NCBI RefSeq assembly: GCF_001469895.1
Contig: NZ_LOPY01000052.1
Coordinates: forward strand, 1-64,000
Origin: Pseudoalteromonas sp. XI10
GTDB taxonomy: Bacteria; Pseudomonadota; Gammaproteobacteria; Enterobacterales; Alteromonadaceae
DNA length: 64,000 nucleotides
Reading direction: 5' to 3'
Shown: positions 41,944 through 52,697 of the stretch, piece after piece
How the letters are laid out: every line of letters starts with the position of its first letter
Position numbering within the stretch: position 1 is the first letter of the stretch
Position numbers and translations under genes: made by a program
The notes under the pieces: model-generated
Database searches by the model: none
Told to the model about the DNA's origin: nothing
The model's input: the letters and a program-made list of their open reading frames with translations, nothing else

Positions 41944-44900
41944 TTAGTTAATTCGAGATTTTTTACGACGAAGTGCCATCAGTGGTGCAACTGCTAGTAG
42001 TAACCAGCCGAATGAACCGCTTGATGATTTCTTGTCTTTTTCAATCTCTGCTTCTGGAATCACTGCCTCAGGGAAAGTACAGCTACCATCGTCAGTATTG
42101 GCGCTTTCATCATAGTTAGTTGCTGAGCTGTCAGTACAGCCAAGCTCTTCACCATCAGACATCACCGATAATACAAATGAACTCATTGCTGCATCAGTTG
42201 GGTTAACGCTGTCGCTAACTTTTACTGTGACATCAATATCACCATGGAAGTGCGCCGCTGGCGTGATAGTCACAGTGCTACCTGATGTGTGACCAGATAC
42301 TTCATAAGTGAAGTTTTCACCTAACACTTCGATTTGGTTGCTCACTTGGTTTTCGTCAGCATAAAGCACGTCAAAACTAATCGTTTCGTTCTCTGCCACC
42401 GACATATCAGTTAAGGCTGCCATTTCTAGGTTACCGATAACTTCTAGGTCAAGGGTGATGGTTTCATCATCTGCGCCAACTAAACCATTTGTAAGTGATA
42501 GTTGATGCGTTTGATTCGCCGCTTGCTCACCAATGTACGCTTGGAATTTCACGTCAAACTTAGAGATTTCAGGGCCTGTGTAGTCAAGACACACAACCAG
42601 TTTGTCGTGTAGTACTTCGTCCATATTGTCGAAGCCGTACTTGTTACCAATGTTTAAATCGATTGGAATATCACCACTGATAAAACCACGGCCATCAGCA
42701 GCTTTTAAGCCGATAGAACCTTGTGCATCAACCAAGCTTAGGTTGTCATAAGCAAATAGTAGCTCGTATTCACCTGGCTCATAGTCAATGCCCATACGCA
42801 TGAACATTTCAACATCAACAGATTGGCCTTCAGTTCTTGAACGTTGGATATTATCCCACTCAAGTACTAACCACTCACGCGATACCGTGTAAGTTGGTGT
42901 GATACCGGCGTTGGCGTCATAGTTACCGTAACCACCATCAACACGCTCTGGGATAGTGTTGTCACCAACCCAGAATGGTGCAATTAGGTAAGGCGGCGGT
43001 GGCGGCTGAGTGTAACCTTCTGGCAGTTCAACGTGGAATGGCGTTGTACGGCCTTGCGAACCAAATGTGACTAAGCCAGCTGGGTTAAGTTTAATTGAGT
43101 CAAAGTGGTACTTATTAAAGAATGGGAATGACACATCAAGATTAGTGTTCATGATTTCTTTAAATGTGTACTCAAACTCGTTGTAGTAACGACCTTCAAC
43201 ACCTTCTAGTGTACGCCAGCCAAGCTCACGTAGTTCTAAGTAATGAGGATCTGGTGAATGCGCCGATGTTAATGAACACATTTCGTCTGTGATGTTGGTG
43301 GTAATGTTATAATTACGCTCAACATTTTTAGTCGTTTCTTGAACACCAACTAGTGCTAGAGCGTTGCTATCTAGCATTGGTGTTACTGGCGTTGAGTTAG
43401 ATGCGACAATGCTGTCAGGAACAATGTCTACGCCCGCAGGGAACTCAGTGTTTAGTGCAAATTGACGCGCTTCATCTTCGTTATTAGCAATAACGCTGAT
43501 TTCGAAGTCAACTAAATCACCCACAAATGCTTTGTCTTTGTTAGCTGTAAAGGTCACGTCTTTATCAACTTGCTCGATGATCACTGGCACAAAACCAAGA
43601 TTACCCGCATCTTCTGGGTTGCTACCAATATCAAAGCCACCAAAGTAGATATCGCCCACTTCCATATCAGGTAGGTTATAAGCAAGGTCAAGCTCAAGCT
43701 GGTCATAACCTGGTACGCTGCTTGGGCCTGTTACGGTTAATGAACCATTGTCTTCAGTGCTCACAGCTGTTGCAAACGATACTTCGATACCTTCATCAAC
43801 CTCACCATACGATAGAGTCTGTAGGCTCATGTATAACGTAAAGTATTCACCCGCTTCAGGGTCAACAATATTACAGAAGTTAGTTAGGGTGTAGCTCGTT
43901 GACATACATAGCGTTTCTTCATAAGACGCGATACCATCACCGTTGCTATCTTTACCCATGAATACAAGTACACGTGATGTGTCGTTCATGACGCTTGCGC
44001 TTAGCATTTTTGCGTCTTCTGGCACTGTAGTCCACTGAATGTGGTTGTTGTTTACAGCTTCGCCTTCACCTTCAGCCTCTACGCTATCGAATGGATCGCC
44101 TGGTGTGGTGTCGTTGAATAGGTGTACTGTTTCAACTTGGCCTTTTACTAAGCCGTACGATTGTGTTGTTAGGTTGCTGATTTCATCAGTATTGAATGGG
44201 CCCACTTTCATCGTTGCAGAACGGCGGTGTGCATCAATTTGAATATACTCAGGTAAACCGGTATCACCAGCGAAAGTCCATACAGGCATTTCTAAAATTG
44301 GTGATTCAGGGTTGCTTGAGGTCATTACGATTTGACCTTGGTTACCTGTGTAATCAACAATTTCTTGTGGTGTTGCTTGTTGGCTTGCTTCAACCGTAAC
44401 AACAATGCTTTGTGTTTCACCTGCTTTGATATCAAAGTTGCTTGGCTCAACACTAATTTTGCTATTACCAATCCAGTTTTCTGTATGAAGTGTCCAGCTT
44501 GCGTCTTCTGTCGCTGTAAAGGTTCTGATAAACGTACACTTAAAACCACAGTCATTATCAACCATGTAAGCTGTGTTTAGTGCTTTTTCACGGCCACCAA
44601 GGCTTGGGTTAGCTGCATTCATGTTAGCAATGGTTTCATCAAGCAATAGGCCTGCTTTATCAGCACGCTCAACTTGCATTTTACCTGAACCCATTTCAGC
44701 AAGAGCAGCATCAAAGCCATCATCGGTGTAGTTGTTTAAGTACTGTGCTAAAGCAACTTGATTGTTTGCAGTTAACATCAATGCTGATTGAATTTGCATT
44801 GGTGTCCAATCAGGATGAGATTGTTTTAACAATGCTGCCGCACCCGCAACGTGTGGGCTTGCCATTGATGTACCAGACATAGATTGCCAGTCTGAAGTTG

Positions 44901-46890
44901 CAGGGTTGCTAGTAAATGGTTGATCGTCTGATGATGGCGCATAGATATCAACACCCGGAGCCGCAAGGTCTACAAGTAAGGTGTCAAAGCCAAAGTATGA
45001 TGGGCCACGACCAGAGAAGTAAGCAATGCGGTCTTTATCTACAGCATCTACAGTACCTTCGGTTGCTTCAATGGTACCCATGTGGCTGTCGCCTGTGCTT
45101 AGCCAGTCAAGTAAGCTCGTACCATCGACGTTTTTAATGTGAATGGTAGGAATAGGGTAAGACACTGAAGGAATCGTGTAGCGATCGTAAAATGATACAT
45201 GGTTATAAATAATTAAACCTTCAGCACCACCTGCCTCTACGTTCAGCGATTTAGAGTACAGCGGGTAAGAACTACGCTTACATACGACAATTACATCTTG
45301 TGCACTTTCGTCGATAGCGGTTGCTGGGTCATCAACTAAATCAAATGTACCCTCAGGGAATGGCTTGTCACAGTTGGCAAGTGCATAGCTTGAACTTTCA
45401 TTTGGATTTTCAAAATCAGTTGCGGCAACGATTAAACCTGTTAGCTCGTTAAAGTTTACACCTGCACCAGCAAATGGTCCTGGCGCTGCAGTATCGCCAC
45501 CAGTTAGGTTTTTAAGTTGTTTGTTACCAAAATTGACTTTAGTTGAAGGCGTATGAGCTGCAACTGTGGTTACCCAAGGTGAAGAGTGGTCAGCCGTTGA
45601 ATATTCAGGGCCGCTGTTACCTGCCGCTACCGCCACAAATACACCGGTTTCAGCCGCATTCATGAACGCTTGCTCAATTGGGTCGCTCCATGGATCTTCT
45701 TCAAGGCCACCTAATGAAGCATTCAGTACGTCAACATTATCTATAGCAGCTTGTTCAACAGCAGCTAAGATTGCGCTTGTTGGACAGCCTGCATAAGGGT
45801 CACCAGAATTACCTGGCCAACATACTTGGTATGAAATGATATTAGCGTGTGGCGCCATACCTGATACTTGCGGGAAAGTTACATTGGTTTCTAAACCAGA
45901 TGATTGGCTTTCATACTCAGTCAGTTTGTAGGGAATATCGTAAAGGATATTACCTGCTGCTGTACCTGCAACGTGTGAACCATGGCTATGATAGTCTTCA
46001 CCATTTTCTGGGCGAGTCTCTTCAAATACAGTATCAACGTAGGCTGCGGTGATCTCAGGGTAAGAATAAACACCAATTAGCTTGTCGTTACACAGATCAG
46101 CAAATTCAGCAGTCGCACAGTCACCTAGGTACTTGTCGCCTAGAGGGTTGGTGTGAGTGTAACCGTCGCCGCCTACTGCTGCGAATGATGGGTGATCGGT
46201 ATTGATACCCGTATCAATGATACCTACAACCGTGCCTTCACCTTTGTTGCTGCTAGGGTTGCTAGCACTTGCGCTCCAAAGTGCAGAAGCACCGGTTTGC
46301 TCAATGGTATTGAAAGTATTTAGGCTGTAGATTTTTGAGCGAGTGATCTTCTTAACACCTGCCACTTTAGCAAGTCGCTTCGCTTCATCTTGTGTCATTT
46401 GGGTGGTGAAACCGTTTAATGTCACATTGAAAGTGCGCTCAACATTTAGCTGTAAGCCTTGCTGACTCATCGCAGTACTCAGTACTGATTGGCGCTTACT
46501 TGCTAGGTGGTTAGCGTAAGTTGCAATCGCAGGCTGCGCCATATTAAGCGTTGAGCGCGTTGTTGCTTGTTGCGTCTGCATTACCACATCTTTAGTGCTC
46601 GCAAGCCCTTTAACACCACCTTGGTAAGTCGAAATTGGTGCATCGTCCAGTTGCACGATATAAGTTTGAATACCACTAATATCTTTCTCTGGTGTGAAAA
46701 CGCGGCTTTGTTTTTTAACTGTGTTATTAACCTTGTCTTCCCACACAAATTCATTGCTAATGGTTTGCTTTGGCGCATAGCCTGCTGGCTGTTCTGGCCA
46801 TGCTTGGTCATTTAGCGCAGCAGCAGACGTACCTACACCTAAATAAAGTGCAGATGCGACCATCACTGATACTTTTTTCATATTGAACAT
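41944..46890 (-). CDS. Giant secreted subtilisin-like protease (S8) with GlyGly-CTERM-like tail
   Basis: A 1648-residue S8 protease. After a signal peptide comes an I9 pro-domain (QTYIVQLDDAP to about 190), then the catalytic domain with Asp226 (GIIDTGIN), His306 (HSHGSHVAGT) and Ser675 (GTSMASPHVAG). A PA domain is inserted around 470-600. The long C-terminal region holds Ig-like and cadherin-like modules. It carries a Ca-loop-like segment (GCTDSSATNYDESANTDDGS) and ends SSSGSFGWLLLAVAPLMALRRKK, which resembles a GlyGly-CTERM sorting signal cleaved by rhombosortase. The start is 46890 or 46881. Likely a cell-surface or secreted exoprotease; lone gene. Confidence 0.92.
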   Translation of the reverse strand: MFNMKKVSVMVASALYLGVGTSAAALNDQAWPEQPAGYAPKQTISNEFVWEDKVNNTVKKQSRVFTPEKDISGIQTYIVQLDDAPISTYQGGVKGLASTKDVVMQTQQATTRSTLNMAQPAIATYANHLASKRQSVLSTAMSQQGLQLNVERTFNVTLNGFTTQMTQDEAKRLAKVAGVKKITRSKIYSLNTFNTIEQTGASALWSASASNPSSNKGEGTVVGIIDTGINTDHPSFAAVGGDGYTHTNPLGDKYLGDCATAEFADLCNDKLIGVYSYPEITAAYVDTVFEETRPENGEDYHSHGSHVAGTAAGNILYDIPYKLTEYESQSSGLETNVTFPQVSGMAPHANIISYQVCWPGNSGDPYAGCPTSAILAAVEQAAIDNVDVLNASLGGLEEDPWSDPIEQAFMNAAETGVFVAVAAGNSGPEYSTADHSSPWVTTVAAHTPSTKVNFGNKQLKNLTGGDTAAPGPFAGAGVNFNELTGLIVAATDFENPNESSSYALANCDKPFPEGTFDLVDDPATAIDESAQDVIVVCKRSSYPLYSKSLNVEAGGAEGLIIYNHVSFYDRYTIPSVSYPIPTIHIKNVDGTSLLDWLSTGDSHMGTIEATEGTVDAVDKDRIAYFSGRGPSYFGFDTLLVDLAAPGVDIYAPSSDDQPFTSNPATSDWQSMSGTSMASPHVAGAAALLKQSHPDWTPMQIQSALMLTANNQVALAQYLNNYTDDGFDAALAEMGSGKMQVERADKAGLLLDETIANMNAANPSLGGREKALNTAYMVDNDCGFKCTFIRTFTATEDASWTLHTENWIGNSKISVEPSNFDIKAGETQSIVVTVEASQQATPQEIVDYTGNQGQIVMTSSNPESPILEMPVWTFAGDTGLPEYIQIDAHRRSATMKVGPFNTDEISNLTTQSYGLVKGQVETVHLFNDTTPGDPFDSVEAEGEGEAVNNNHIQWTTVPEDAKMLSASVMNDTSRVLVFMGKDSNGDGIASYEETLCMSTSYTLTNFCNIVDPEAGEYFTLYMSLQTLSYGEVDEGIEVSFATAVSTEDNGSLTVTGPSSVPGYDQLELDLAYNLPDMEVGDIYFGGFDIGSNPEDAGNLGFVPVIIEQVDKDVTFTANKDKAFVGDLVDFEISVIANNEDEARQFALNTEFPAGVDIVPDSIVASNSTPVTPMLDSNALALVGVQETTKNVERNYNITTNITDEMCSLTSAHSPDPHYLELRELGWRTLEGVEGRYYNEFEYTFKEIMNTNLDVSFPFFNKYHFDSIKLNPAGLVTFGSQGRTTPFHVELPEGYTQPPPPPYLIAPFWVGDNTIPERVDGGYGNYDANAGITPTYTVSREWLVLEWDNIQRSRTEGQSVDVEMFMRMGIDYEPGEYELLFAYDNLSLVDAQGSIGLKAADGRGFISGDIPIDLNIGNKYGFDNMDEVLHDKLVVCLDYTGPEISKFDVKFQAYIGEQAANQTHQLSLTNGLVGADDETITLDLEVIGNLEMAALTDMSVAENETISFDVLYADENQVSNQIEVLGENFTYEVSGHTSGSTVTITPAAHFHGDIDVTVKVSDSVNPTDAAMSSFVLSVMSDGEELGCTDSSATNYDESANTDDGSCTFPEAVIPEAEIEKDKKSSSGSFGWLLLAVAPLMALRRKKSRIN

Positions 46891-47049
46891 GTGATCTAAC
46901 TTCCCTCGAAGGATTATAATTATGAGCTCGCGCAGCGGCGAACGGTTGTAATCAGTAGGGATAGTGTTGAGTTGTGACTATAACATCAATGAAATGTAAA
47001 CAATTGGCACACACTGTTACAGCTTGGTACATTTTTACCGAAAAACTGT

Positions 47050-48234
47050 TTATCGAAACAAGATGCTTGCTCTTGCTCCGCTTAAGGTTTGCGCGTTATC
47101 TAAGCTAAATTTTGCGTTGTTCCACAGGCATAGCTGCTTAACGATTGATAAGCCAAGGCCAACACCTTGGTAGCCTGTTTGGTGCACCGAAGCGGTTTTA
47201 GAAAATGGCTGCATGAGGCTGGCGCGCATGTGTTCTGGGATCCCCGGGCCATCATCTTCAATCACTAGCAAAGTGCCGCTTTCGCATTGTGAAAGCCTGA
47301 TATGAATTTGCGTTTTAGCAAAGCGAACCGCGTTCCCGAGTAAGTTTTGCAATAAGCGTTGAAAGCTTTGTTTATCAACGCAAATTTCTGTTAATTCGCA
47401 GTCAAGGCGAATAGCCAAAGGGCTATAGCTTTGAAACTTAGTAATGCAGGGCTGTAATAGCTCGTCTGGGCAGTAGTCTTTCACTAACAAGGTGGGCTCG
47501 CATTGTTCGAGCTCGGCATAGGTTAAAAACTCTTCGACTAAAAGCTCAAGTTCAATAATGTCTTGCAACACACTGTGCCGATAAGCGTTGTTATCAACGA
47601 CCGCTTCGAGGGCGAATTTAGCCCGCGAAATAGGGGTTAAAAAGTCATGAGAAACAGCATTGATCAATTCGCGTTGGCTTTGATTACGGTTATGCAGCGC
47701 TAATGCCATGTTATCGAAGGTATCGCCAATGCTCTTTAGCAAGCTAAAACGTGTGAAGTGTACTTGTGCTGTAAAGTCGGCATTTGACATTTTACTACTG
47801 GCTTTGCGCAGCTTAGTTAAGTCAAACAGCAGCGGGCCTGTAAAAATCACCACAGCTAAGGCAAGGCTAGAGTAAAACAGAAGGCTCACTAAAGACTGAT
47901 AGCCCTGATCAGCAGGCTGGCTGTAGGGGCCAATGCTTAATAAGGTCTCTCTATCATCTGCAAGTTTATGAAAGTAAAGGTTGTTATTAGCATCGTTAAC
48001 GCTAATCACCTGACCTGCTAAAAGTGATGTCTGTAATTGTTCACCAAGGTAAAAGTTCGCCAGAGGTGTTTGTTTAATATCAGGGTTATTGGGGGCAAGA
48101 CTTAAGATGCTTTCTGCTAATTGCTGCTCTGTACTGTAACTCGGTGGGCTTGGAAAATAGGTTTCTAGTAACCAAGCGGCGCTCCCCAGACAAACTGCTA
48201 GGGTTAAATACAAATAGCAAAACAGGCGTAGCAA
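47050..48234 (-). CDS. Sensor histidine kinase (OmpR-partner type)
   Basis: A 394-residue kinase with two membrane helices (about 6-24 and 115-137) flanking a periplasmic sensor, a HAMP-like segment, an H-box with the acceptor His in LINAVSHDFLTPISRAKFALE, an N-box (LLGNAVRFAK), and DDGPGIPEHM and GVGLGLSIVKQLC motifs. It lies 6 nt after the response regulator gene and is the last member of the mipA-DUF3019-regulator-kinase operon. Confidence 0.9.
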   Translation of the reverse strand: MLRLFCYLYLTLAVCLGSAAWLLETYFPSPPSYSTEQQLAESILSLAPNNPDIKQTPLANFYLGEQLQTSLLAGQVISVNDANNNLYFHKLADDRETLLSIGPYSQPADQGYQSLVSLLFYSSLALAVVIFTGPLLFDLTKLRKASSKMSNADFTAQVHFTRFSLLKSIGDTFDNMALALHNRNQSQRELINAVSHDFLTPISRAKFALEAVVDNNAYRHSVLQDIIELELLVEEFLTYAELEQCEPTLLVKDYCPDELLQPCITKFQSYSPLAIRLDCELTEICVDKQSFQRLLQNLLGNAVRFAKTQIHIRLSQCESGTLLVIEDDGPGIPEHMRASLMQPFSKTASVHQTGYQGVGLGLSIVKQLCLWNNAKFSLDNAQTLSGARASILFR

Positions 48235-48240
48235 ACTGAA

Positions 48241-48951
48241 TTAACCCCACGCTTGTGGAGAAAAAACATATCCTTTGCCCCAAACAGTGACGATTTTTTG
48301 TGCGGGTACCGCTTCGTCACCGAGTTTTTTGCGTAAGCGACTAATGCGGCCATCGATTGTGCGGCTTTGACCATCATATTTACGGCCAATGGTGCCATCA
48401 AATAACTGATCTCGACTGACCAACTGACCCGCTGATTGAGCTAGTTGGATCAGTATTTCGAACTCTGCACTGGTCAATTCAAGTGGCTGGCTATGCAGGT
48501 AAGCCTCGCGCTGAATAGTATTAATACTTAAAGAACCAAAGCGAATATTATGCGCGTTATGGGTAGTACTTGTTGGCTTTACAGCTTGGCTGCGGCGAAT
48601 AGTATTGTTAATTCGCGCTAATAAAATAGACGGGGAAACTGGTTTGGTTAGGTAATCATCGGCGCCTAGCTCAAGGCCAGTGATATGATCGACTTGGCTC
48701 TGCCTTGCGGTCATAAAAATAATTGGCGTATCTTGATATTGTTTTAGTTCTTTAAATACCTCAAAGCCATCTTCTGATCCTAATCCGATATCAAGCAAAA
48801 TTAGGTCGTACTTTTTGCAGCTTGCTTGGTAACAGGCATGGCAACCACTTTCAAAGTGTTCAACGGTATAGCCATGATCAGTTAAATAGTTAGAGACTAG
48901 CTGGGCAAGTTTTAAATCATCTTCAATATATAAAATAGTATGCTGGCTCAT
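48241..48951 (-). CDS. OmpR-family response regulator
   Basis: A 236-residue regulator with a receiver domain (acidic pair at about 11-12, phospho-acceptor Asp54 in ILLDIGLGSEDG, KPVSPSIL) and an OmpR-type winged helix (LTSAEFEILIQLAQSAGQLVSRDQLFD; IDGRISRLRKKLGD). The start at 48951 overlaps the DUF3019 stop by one base (TGATG); a longer frame to 48966 lacks support. The gene set suggests that it monitors envelope state and controls mipA. Confidence 0.92.
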   Translation of the reverse strand: MSQHTILYIEDDLKLAQLVSNYLTDHGYTVEHFESGCHACYQASCKKYDLILLDIGLGSEDGFEVFKELKQYQDTPIIFMTARQSQVDHITGLELGADDYLTKPVSPSILLARINNTIRRSQAVKPTSTTHNAHNIRFGSLSINTIQREAYLHSQPLELTSAEFEILIQLAQSAGQLVSRDQLFDGTIGRKYDGQSRTIDGRISRLRKKLGDEAVPAQKIVTVWGKGYVFSPQAWG

Positions 48952-49334
48952 CAAAAAATACTCCATGCGATATCACGTCGGCGTTTTTTAACATGCTGGT
49001 GGAATAAACTAATTTCAGTGCTTTCTAATGGCTCTAACTGTTCGCTAAGTAGCTCTAATACAATGTTACGATTGTTTTGCACTGTGATTGCAAAGTTTTG
49101 CCCTTGATTTGGCTTTTGGCAGAACAGCCTAATTTGTTGATCAGTAACACGAATGCACACCGTTTCGCTGACTTCGGTATACCAATTAATCGATACATCC
49201 ATCACGCAATCTTGCTCTACCGTTACACAGTTTTCTGGTGTTGCCTCGATATAACCGGCTTGTGCGAATGTACTGCCAACAAACGCGAGGCTAAAAATGA
49301 ATAGGAGTGAAAAAAGCTTCGTACGCAACATCAT
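48951..49334 (-). CDS. DUF3019 exported protein
   Basis: A 127-residue exported protein (signal about 1-25, ending STFAQ). The conserved DUF3019 features are visible: EATPENCVTVEQDCVMDVSINW, paired cysteines (four in all), and FCQKPNQG. Its start overlaps the mipA stop. DUF3019 genes occur with mipA and an OmpR-type regulator-kinase pair in other Alteromonadales. Molecular role unknown; a periplasmic ligand of the kinase is one option. Confidence 0.82.
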   Translation of the reverse strand: MMLRTKLFSLLFIFSLAFVGSTFAQAGYIEATPENCVTVEQDCVMDVSINWYTEVSETVCIRVTDQQIRLFCQKPNQGQNFAITVQNNRNIVLELLSEQLEPLESTEISLFHQHVKKRRRDIAWSIF

Positions 49335-50221
49335 CAGTAATTCCATGCAAAGCCAGCATAAAAAGACAGTAAGTTGCTGTCATCGATAAGGGGGCTATCG
49401 GCAATACCCGATGATAAACGTTGGTATTTTATATCGCTGATAAATTGCCATTGTTGATTAAACTGATATTGGTAACTGGCTTTTAGATTGTACTTTTGAC
49501 TAGAGTGACCTAAAAAAGGGCTAAATCCGGCTCGCATCTCTTGTTGTGCGCTGCCATAGTAGTAATCCACTAAACCTGCACTTAAATGTTGTATTTCTGC
49601 GCCAAGCAAAACTAGATGCTGATCAAACAAAAACAAGCGCTGTGCAGATAATGCGCCTTGTAACCCTTTGTGATAGTTGGTGAGCTCCATTGACCAATAC
49701 GCGCTAAAACGCCAGCTTTGCCAGTCAACGATAGCTTCAATACCGCTCATGGCAGACAGTTTACGTTTTGATATTTTAGTAATATCACCGCGGCGCTTTG
49801 TCACCGCTGCTGTGTCGACACCTGAACCAGGTGGTGGCGGTGTCATTGAGGGGCGGCCGCCGGTTGTTCTAATCGCGGTCAGTGCTGCTGAATGTTTAGC
49901 AAAATACAGCCCGTCTTCATTGAGTTGGGTGAATAACGACACTTGATAGTTATCGCCCCACACGGGTGTCCAAGCAAACTGAGTATTTGCAAATGAAAAG
50001 TCACCGGCAAATACCTCAATGCGCGGTAGGGCATAAAGAGGAATATCGTCTTTTTTATAAACCGGGTTGTCGAGTTGACCATAACCTAAGCTTAAACCAA
50101 GGCTTACTCCTTCATCTGCTAAATAAGCAGAGTCAGTGCTGCTTGCCATTGGTGAAAGGCAAAATGCACTAATTAGAAATAAAACTCGTAGCCCAAGTGA
50201 GCAACTACCTAGAACAGTCAC
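49334..50221 (-). CDS. MipA/OmpV family outer-membrane protein
   Basis: A 295-residue outer-membrane beta-barrel of the MipA/OmpV family: signal peptide, early motif LGLSLGYGQLDNPVY, and a C-terminal SLSFYAGFAWNY-type strand ending in an aromatic residue. The region about 115-140 has a PPPP/Arg-rich loop (RPSMTPPPPGSG). The start is GTG. MipA of E. coli scaffolds murein synthesis and degradation enzymes, but many family members respond to antibiotics or pH. First gene of an operon with DUF3019 and a two-component system. Confidence 0.88.
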   Translation of the reverse strand: MTVLGSCSLGLRVLFLISAFCLSPMASSTDSAYLADEGVSLGLSLGYGQLDNPVYKKDDIPLYALPRIEVFAGDFSFANTQFAWTPVWGDNYQVSLFTQLNEDGLYFAKHSAALTAIRTTGGRPSMTPPPPGSGVDTAAVTKRRGDITKISKRKLSAMSGIEAIVDWQSWRFSAYWSMELTNYHKGLQGALSAQRLFLFDQHLVLLGAEIQHLSAGLVDYYYGSAQQEMRAGFSPFLGHSSQKYNLKASYQYQFNQQWQFISDIKYQRLSSGIADSPLIDDSNLLSFYAGFAWNY

Positions 50222-50575
50222 AAATAAACAACCTTAATGAAAAACCTTGTTAACATTAAGTTGTTATCAATGGCTTGAACAATGAAATAATGTACCAAAT
50301 TGTAGCAAGGTCTGGTTTTTGTAACCTAAATTAGTTAAGTAAATTGCTTGATAAATAAGCATATTTCACTAATTTGGTTTGGTTATTTTGAGTGGTGTCG
50401 TCATTTCTTTAGTTAGAAAAAGTTATTAACAATAAAATGGTGTTAAAACCTGCGCTTAGCGGTACAAAATGGCCCTAAATACACGTCATTACTGGCATGG
50501 CGGTTTATTAAGTTGCTATTTGGGTGAGTTTTTGCGATATTATTTATATTATAATATTAACAGGAAGCTAATAAG
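50222..50575. other. Intergenic region upstream of mipA and tkt
   Basis: No gene seen. Near the mipA start, AACAACcTTAATG and CATTAAGTTGTT (50227-50266) form an inverted repeat with one bulge, a possible operator. Next to tkt is an AT-rich tract (TATTATAATATTAACAGGA) that includes its ribosome site. A similar string lies upstream of tal on its own coding strand. Confidence 0.45.
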
Positions 50576-52576
50576 ATGACTCTGCCTAGTTCTCAATCTG
50601 CAAATGCTATTCGCATACTTGCTGTCGATGCCGTTCAACAAGCTAACTCTGGCCACCCAGGTGCGCCTATGGGTATGGCTGATATTGCAGCGGTATTGTG
50701 GCAAAACTTTCACCGCCATAACCCATTAAACCCAGACTGGTCTAACCGTGACCGCTTTGTGTTATCAAATGGCCATGGTTCAATGCTTCAATATGCATTG
50801 TTACACCTAAGCGGTTACGACGTAAGCATCGAAGATATTAAGCAATTCCGTCAGCTTCACTCTAAAACACCGGGTCACCCAGAATACGGTTACACACCGG
50901 GTGTTGAAACAACTACGGGCCCATTAGGTTCTGGTATTGCTAACGCAGTTGGTATGGCAATCGCTGAAAAAACCTTAGCAGCGCAATTCAATAAGCCAAA
51001 GTTTGATATCGTTGATCACTTCACTTACTGCTTTATGGGTGACGGCTGTCTAATGGAAGGTATCTCGCACGAAGCATGTTCGCTGGCAGGTACATTAGGC
51101 CTAGGCAAGTTAATCGCATTTTGGGATGACAATGGCATCTCTATCGATGGTGAAGTAGAAGGTTGGTTCACCGACGATACGCCTGCACGTTTTGAATCTT
51201 ACGGTTGGCAAGTTATTCGTGATGTTGATGGTCACGATATGAATGCAATTGCGGGTGCAATCGAAGCGGCACAAAGCAACACTACGCAACCAACACTAAT
51301 CTGTTGTAAAACAGTGATTGGTTTTGGCTCGCCAAATAAATCAGGTAGCCACGACTGTCACGGTGCACCACTGGGTCACGACGAAATCGCAGCAGTACGT
51401 GAGCAGCTAAACTGGCCACACCCAGCATTTGAAGTTCCACAAGAGGTTTATAACGAGTGGAATAATCAAGCGAAAGGCCAAGAGCTTGAAGGTGCATGGC
51501 AGCAAAAGTTTGCAGCTTATAGCAAAGCACATCCTGAACTTGCAAAAGAATATACACGTCGTGTTCTTGAAAAAGCATTACCAGCTAACTTCGCTGAATT
51601 AGCTGATGAGTACATTGCTAAATGCCAAGCCGACATGCAAAACATTGCGACACGTAAAGCATCACAAAATGCGATCACTTTCTTTGCTAACCAGCTTCCA
51701 GAATTAATGGGTGGCTCAGCTGACCTTGCAGGTTCTAACTTAACCTTATGGCCAGAAGCAAAAGGTTTACAAGATGCAGCTGATGGTAACTACGTATTCT
51801 ATGGCGTACGTGAGTTTGGTATGAGCGCAATCATGAATGGTATTGCCTTGCATGGTGGCTTCATTCCATTTGGCGCAACTTTCTTAATGTTTATGGAATA
51901 CGCACGTAATGCAGTACGTATGGCAGCATTAATGAAAGCGCAAAGCATTTTTGTGTATACCCATGACTCTATCGGTCAAGGTGAAGATGGTCCAACTCAC
52001 CAACCAATCGAGCAAATCGCTAACCTTCGCATGACACCAAATATGACTGCATGGCGTCCGTGTGATGAAACTGAAACAGCAGTAGCTTGGCGTCAATCGT
52101 TATTAAAAGAAACAGGCCCAAGTTCACTGATTTTCAGCCGTCAGGGTACCAAAGCAATGGCACGTGATGCACAGCAAGTTGCTGACATTGCAAAAGGGGG
52201 TTATGTACTTGTTGATAGCGAACAAGCTGCAGAGCTTATCCTTATTGCAACGGGTTCTGAGGTAGAGTTAGCTGTGAATGCTGCTGCTGAGCTAAAAGCA
52301 CAAGGCAAGCAAGTTCGCGTGGTATCTATGCCATCAACGAATCAGTTTGATAGCCAAGATAAAGCATACCGTCAAAGCGTGTTACCAGCTGGTACACCTA
52401 AGATTGCTGTTGAAGCTGCACACCGTGACTTCTGGTTCAAGTATGTTGGCCAAGATGGTGATGTACTAGGCATGGAGACATTTGGTGAATCAGCGCCTGG
52501 CGCAGTACTGCTTGAGCACTTTGGTTTCACAGTGGCAAACCTAGTTGCAAAAGCAAACGCATTACTTGCTGAATAA
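50576..52576 (+). CDS. tkt: Transketolase
   Basis: A 666-residue thiamine diphosphate enzyme that moves two-carbon units between sugar phosphates in the pentose phosphate pathway. It has [11 protein letters not shown] at the N-terminus, the ThDP motif [13 protein letters not shown]...DDNGISIDG, the central GSADLAGSN, the catalytic Glu in [13 protein letters not shown], and [15 protein letters not shown]. Length is as in E. coli TktA. It is next to tal and the arabinose operon, which supplies xylulose-5-phosphate to it. An AACAGGAAGC ribosome site precedes the start. Confidence 0.97.
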   Translation: MTLPSSQSANAIRILAVDAVQQANSGHPGAPMGMADIAAVLWQNFHRHNPLNPDWSNRDRFVLSNGHGSMLQYALLHLSGYDVSIEDIKQFRQLHSKTPGHPEYGYTPGVETTTGPLGSGIANAVGMAIAEKTLAAQFNKPKFDIVDHFTYCFMGDGCLMEGISHEACSLAGTLGLGKLIAFWDDNGISIDGEVEGWFTDDTPARFESYGWQVIRDVDGHDMNAIAGAIEAAQSNTTQPTLICCKTVIGFGSPNKSGSHDCHGAPLGHDEIAAVREQLNWPHPAFEVPQEVYNEWNNQAKGQELEGAWQQKFAAYSKAHPELAKEYTRRVLEKALPANFAELADEYIAKCQADMQNIATRKASQNAITFFANQLPELMGGSADLAGSNLTLWPEAKGLQDAADGNYVFYGVREFGMSAIMNGIALHGGFIPFGATFLMFMEYARNAVRMAALMKAQSIFVYTHDSIGQGEDGPTHQPIEQIANLRMTPNMTAWRPCDETETAVAWRQSLLKETGPSSLIFSRQGTKAMARDAQQVADIAKGGYVLVDSEQAAELILIATGSEVELAVNAAAELKAQGKQVRVVSMPSTNQFDSQDKAYRQSVLPAGTPKIAVEAAHRDFWFKYVGQDGDVLGMETFGESAPGAVLLEHFGFTVANLVAKANALLAE

Positions 52577-52644
52577 TGTGACTGGTAAAAAATTATCGTA
52601 ATCGCAACACGATAAGCCTGCCTTTGTGATGATGTGCAGGCAAT

Positions 52645-52679
52645 AAAAAAGCCCGCAAACTTTGGTTTGCGGGCTTTTT
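52645..52679. terminator. Bidirectional terminator between tkt and tal
   Basis: GCCCGCAAAC pairs with GTTTGCGGGC around TTTG, flanked by A and T runs (52645-52679). It serves both convergent genes. Confidence 0.93.
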
Positions 52680-52697
52680 GCTGCTTAAACAATCGGT

